The notes below the pieces were generated by a model that saw only the letters and a list, made by a program, of their open reading frames with translations, was not told where the DNA came from and did not search any database. A stretch of DNA of 64,000 bases from an uncultured Clostridium sp. GTDB taxonomy: Bacteria > Bacillota > Clostridia > TANB77 > CAG-508. The translations under genes were made by a program, and so were the position numbers. This document shows positions 63,939-64,000 of the stretch, in pieces (positions within the stretch are counted from its first letter, which is position 1; every line of letters begins with the position of its first letter). The stretch lies in assembly GCA_900552135.1 (NCBI GenBank), contig URYN01000005.1:62001-126000 (forward strand), read 5' to 3'.

Positions 63939-64000
63939 TCATAAGACTCAAAATGAAAACAGATTTTATAAGAATAGTAAACTATATTCCAAAGTTCTAA

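Noticed and set aside
1..64000. tRNA and rRNA genes
   Set aside because: I scanned for the T-loop GGTTCGA pattern and cloverleaf arms and saw no convincing candidate.

Overview
This window comes from a low-GC, spore-forming member of the Clostridia (Firmicutes), most likely an uncultured gut lineage. Evidence: A/T-rich codon use, strong AGGAGG ribosome-binding sites with frequent TTG/GTG starts, PolC-type DNA polymerase, class D sortase, eukaryote-type GlyS, and sporulation genes (gerA, spoIVA, spoIVFA/spoIVFB, yyaC, whiA, ytvI). No tRNA, rRNA operon, CRISPR array, transposase or integrase was seen. The species cannot be named from the sequence.

Layout. 1-3.4 kb: divergent gerA (minus strand, cut by the window edge) and spoIVA, each carrying one apparent 1-nt frameshift. 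3.7-8.7 kb: a eukaryote-type UDP-sugar pyrophosphorylase followed by a left-handed beta-helix protein, a small holin-like membrane protein, a YetF/DUF421 plus DUF4363 pair, an HD phosphohydrolase and an orphan gene. 8.8-10.8 kb: recG. 11.5-19.1 kb: the rimP-nusA-ylxR-infB-rbfA-nrnA-truB operon with a consensus promoter. 19.1-19.9 kb: a type III toxin-antitoxin locus (tandem-repeat RNA antitoxin, attenuator, ToxN/AbiQ-like toxin). 20.0-20.2 kb: 6S RNA. 20.4-27.4 kb: prmC, whiA, hemW, an HD hydrolase, yyaC, a membrane-anchored hypothetical protein and spoIVFA-spoIVFB. 27.6-29.4 kb: a pilin-like surface protein with an FGE/C-type-lectin-like C-terminus whose last 120 bases look like the variable repeat of a diversity-generating retroelement. 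29.7-30.8 kb: rpsF-ssb-rpsR. 30.9-32.1 kb: an LPKTG protein facing a class D sortase. 32.2-40.7 kb: pyrH-frr-uppS-cdsA-rseP-polC. 40.7-41.8 kb: a second type III toxin-antitoxin locus, of a different (CptN/TenpN-like) family, followed by a DUF1294 gene. 41.9-42.9 kb: two small orphan units and a cluster of DnaA boxes. 43.0-47.4 kb: glyS, tdk, dCMP deaminase and an Rpn-type nuclease broken by a stop codon. 47.7-56.3 kb: uvrA, cmk-like, murD, a hypothetical protein, a CBS protein, ytvI and a lipoprotein-like membrane protein. 56.5-63.9 kb: secA, an SOS-type Y-family polymerase plus YolD, a gene relic, an M48-like metallopeptidase and prfB with programmed frameshifting.

How it fits together. Most of the window is chromosomal housekeeping: translation (rimP-to-truB, rpsF-ssb-rpsR, frr, prfB, glyS), replication and repair (polC, recG, uvrA, Y-family polymerase), envelope (uppS, cdsA, murD, secA) and sporulation. 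The accessory signal sits in the gaps: two type III toxin-antitoxin loci of different families, the likely retroelement target gene, three orphan transcription units with near-consensus promoters and strong terminators, an interspersed GGGCG palindromic repeat in at least three gaps, and several broken genes (gerA, spoIVA, the Rpn nuclease and a relic before the metallopeptidase).
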